Virus record (IMG/VR): IMGVR_UViG_3300034407_002964
Span: 1-48,534 of that record
Length of the DNA: 48,534 nucleotides
Origin: a virus
Direction: 5' to 3' (one strand)
Positions 48,051 to 48,534 of this stretch are shown piece after piece. The notes beneath the pieces were generated by a model that was not told the DNA's origin, made no database searches, and saw nothing but the letters and a program-made list of their open reading frames with translations. The stretch's first letter is position 1. Each line of letters opens with the position of its first letter. A program made the translations under genes and the position numbers.

Positions 48051-48286
48051 GGTTACTATTATTAATGCTCTTCGCTTGCGGAGAGAAAGAGGTTGCAACA
48101 GATGCAACTACGACAACTAACGTTGTCGAGACACAAACTTTGGAGATAACAGATGAAAAAAATACAGACGCTTCAGTCGAAGTTACTAAAGATGTTACTG
48201 TTAGCACATCTGGAGAATCTAAAACAGAAGTCACAACGACTTCAACCCAAACTACTAATACAAACGAAGGAGTAACAAATGATTAG
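48047..48286 (+). CDS. Small Thr-rich lipoprotein
   Basis: A 79-residue protein with a very short signal, MRLLLLMLFAC, and lipobox LFAC at C11. The mature part is Thr/Val/Glu-rich, low complexity and probably extended (EVATDATTTTNVVETQTLEI). It overlaps the ClpP-like gene (ATGA) and the next lipoprotein. Lipid-anchored outer- or inner-membrane exposure is predicted. Phage lipoproteins often block superinfecting phage or alter receptors; no direct evidence here. Confidence 0.7.
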   Translation: MRLLLLMLFACGEKEVATDATTTTNVVETQTLEITDEKNTDASVEVTKDVTVSTSGESKTEVTTTSTQTTNTNEGVTND

Positions 48287-48452
48287 TTTATTAATGACAA
48301 TGTTCTTGGCCTGCGGCGACAAAGAAGAAGAACAAGATACGGCCGTAGACGCTGAAGAGACAACCGAAGAAACCTCTGAAGAAGCAGAAGACACCGCTCT
48401 CGAAGGTTCCGAAGAGGAAACTGAGGAAGGTTCTGAAGAAGGTGAAGAGTAA
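48279..48452 (+). CDS. Small acidic lipoprotein
   Basis: A 57-residue protein, ATG 48279, with signal MISLLMTMFLAC, lipobox FLAC at C12, and then a run of Glu/Asp/Thr/Ala (GDKEEEQDTAVDAEETTEE onward) with net strong negative charge. It overlaps the previous gene by 8 nt and the next by 1 nt. It is a sister of the preceding lipoprotein in design (short signal, CGxKE after the Cys, disordered tail) but not in tail sequence. Probably an envelope-anchored disordered protein. Confidence 0.65.
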   Translation: MISLLMTMFLACGDKEEEQDTAVDAEETTEETSEEAEDTALEGSEEETEEGSEEGEE

Positions 48453-48534
48453 TGACTAAAGCAGGTAAGATTGACATTAGTTCTATGAAGAAGTTCATCA
48501 ATAAAAAAGTTGGACTGAACATAGCACACAACCT
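48452..48534 (+). CDS. uvsX: 5' end of a gene, possible RecA/UvsX recombinase (partial)
   Basis: An open frame from ATG 48452 runs off the window: MTKAGKIDISSMKKFINKKV then GLNIAHNL. The I-N-K-K-x-G-x-x-x-A-H pattern resembles the N-terminus of RecA-like UvsX proteins of marine T4-like phages (memory only). Location just after gp32 would suit a recombination gene. With 27 residues the call is tentative. Confidence 0.35.
   Translation, partial: MTKAGKIDISSMKKFINKKVGLNIAHN

Noticed and set aside
48242-48531. Minus-strand Ser/Leu-rich frames at the right end
   Set aside because: They are antisense to the acidic lipoprotein (GAA/GAG runs) and lack start signals.

Overview
The window is part of the genome of a large tailed phage with a contractile tail (T4-like myovirus, probably from an aquatic habitat). 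All convincing genes lie on the + strand, tightly packed, and many are joined by ATGA or TAATG stop/start overlaps. Base composition is moderately AT-rich (about 40% G+C by eye). Homologues of T4 gp17, gp20, gp21, gp22, gp23, gp13, gp14, gp15, gp18, gp19, gp26, gp29, gp53 and gp32 are recognised from motifs and order. The host cannot be named: promoters look like ordinary sigma-70 TTGACA/TATAAT boxes and Shine-Dalgarno sites are standard, so a Gram-negative proteobacterium-like host is likely but not shown.

Layout. 1-11.6 kb: packaging and head morphogenesis (terminase, portal, prohead protease) interleaved with small proteins that share one of two N-terminal tags. The tags resemble T4 capsid-targeting sequences. 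They include a tandem triplet of GNAT-like proteins; a phage copy of ribosomal protein bS21 closes the block. 11.6-21.6 kb: a virion-appendage block of beta-rich fibre proteins, one very long Ala-rich fibre, and two gene pairs in which a small base protein is followed by a paralogue carrying LamG-like domains. 21.7-27.7 kb: scaffold, major capsid protein, a small charged helical protein and the neck proteins. 27.7-42.2 kb: sheath, two tube proteins, hub/chaperone genes with a possible +1 frameshift, tape measure and baseplate proteins. 42.2-45 kb: a short family A DNA polymerase, small beta-barrel-like proteins and a divergent tubulin/FtsZ-like protein. 45-48.5 kb: an early-type region with four near-identical strong promoters, microproteins, tRNA-Arg(UCU), a degenerate tRNA-like element, gp32-type ssDNA-binding protein, a ClpP-like protease, two tiny lipoproteins and the start of a possible RecA/UvsX gene.

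Regulation. Five intergenic copies of ACTATTTA lie 19-38 nt upstream of capsid, neck, sheath and decoration genes and are proposed as the late promoter element; intrinsic terminators separate most of these units. The early region instead uses TTGACA-17 nt-TGTTATATT promoters. The gp32 leader carries a hairpin followed by an A-rich unstructured tract, like the T4 gene 32 autoregulatory leader.

How it fits together: capsid genes build a prohead whose protease could trim the tagged cargo, so that those proteins are packaged and possibly injected. The most noteworthy items are the tagged cargo set with triplicated GNAT-like proteins, the tubulin-like gene, bS21, the LamG-armed paralogues, the UCC-UGA frameshift candidate and the short polymerase with an altered motif C.
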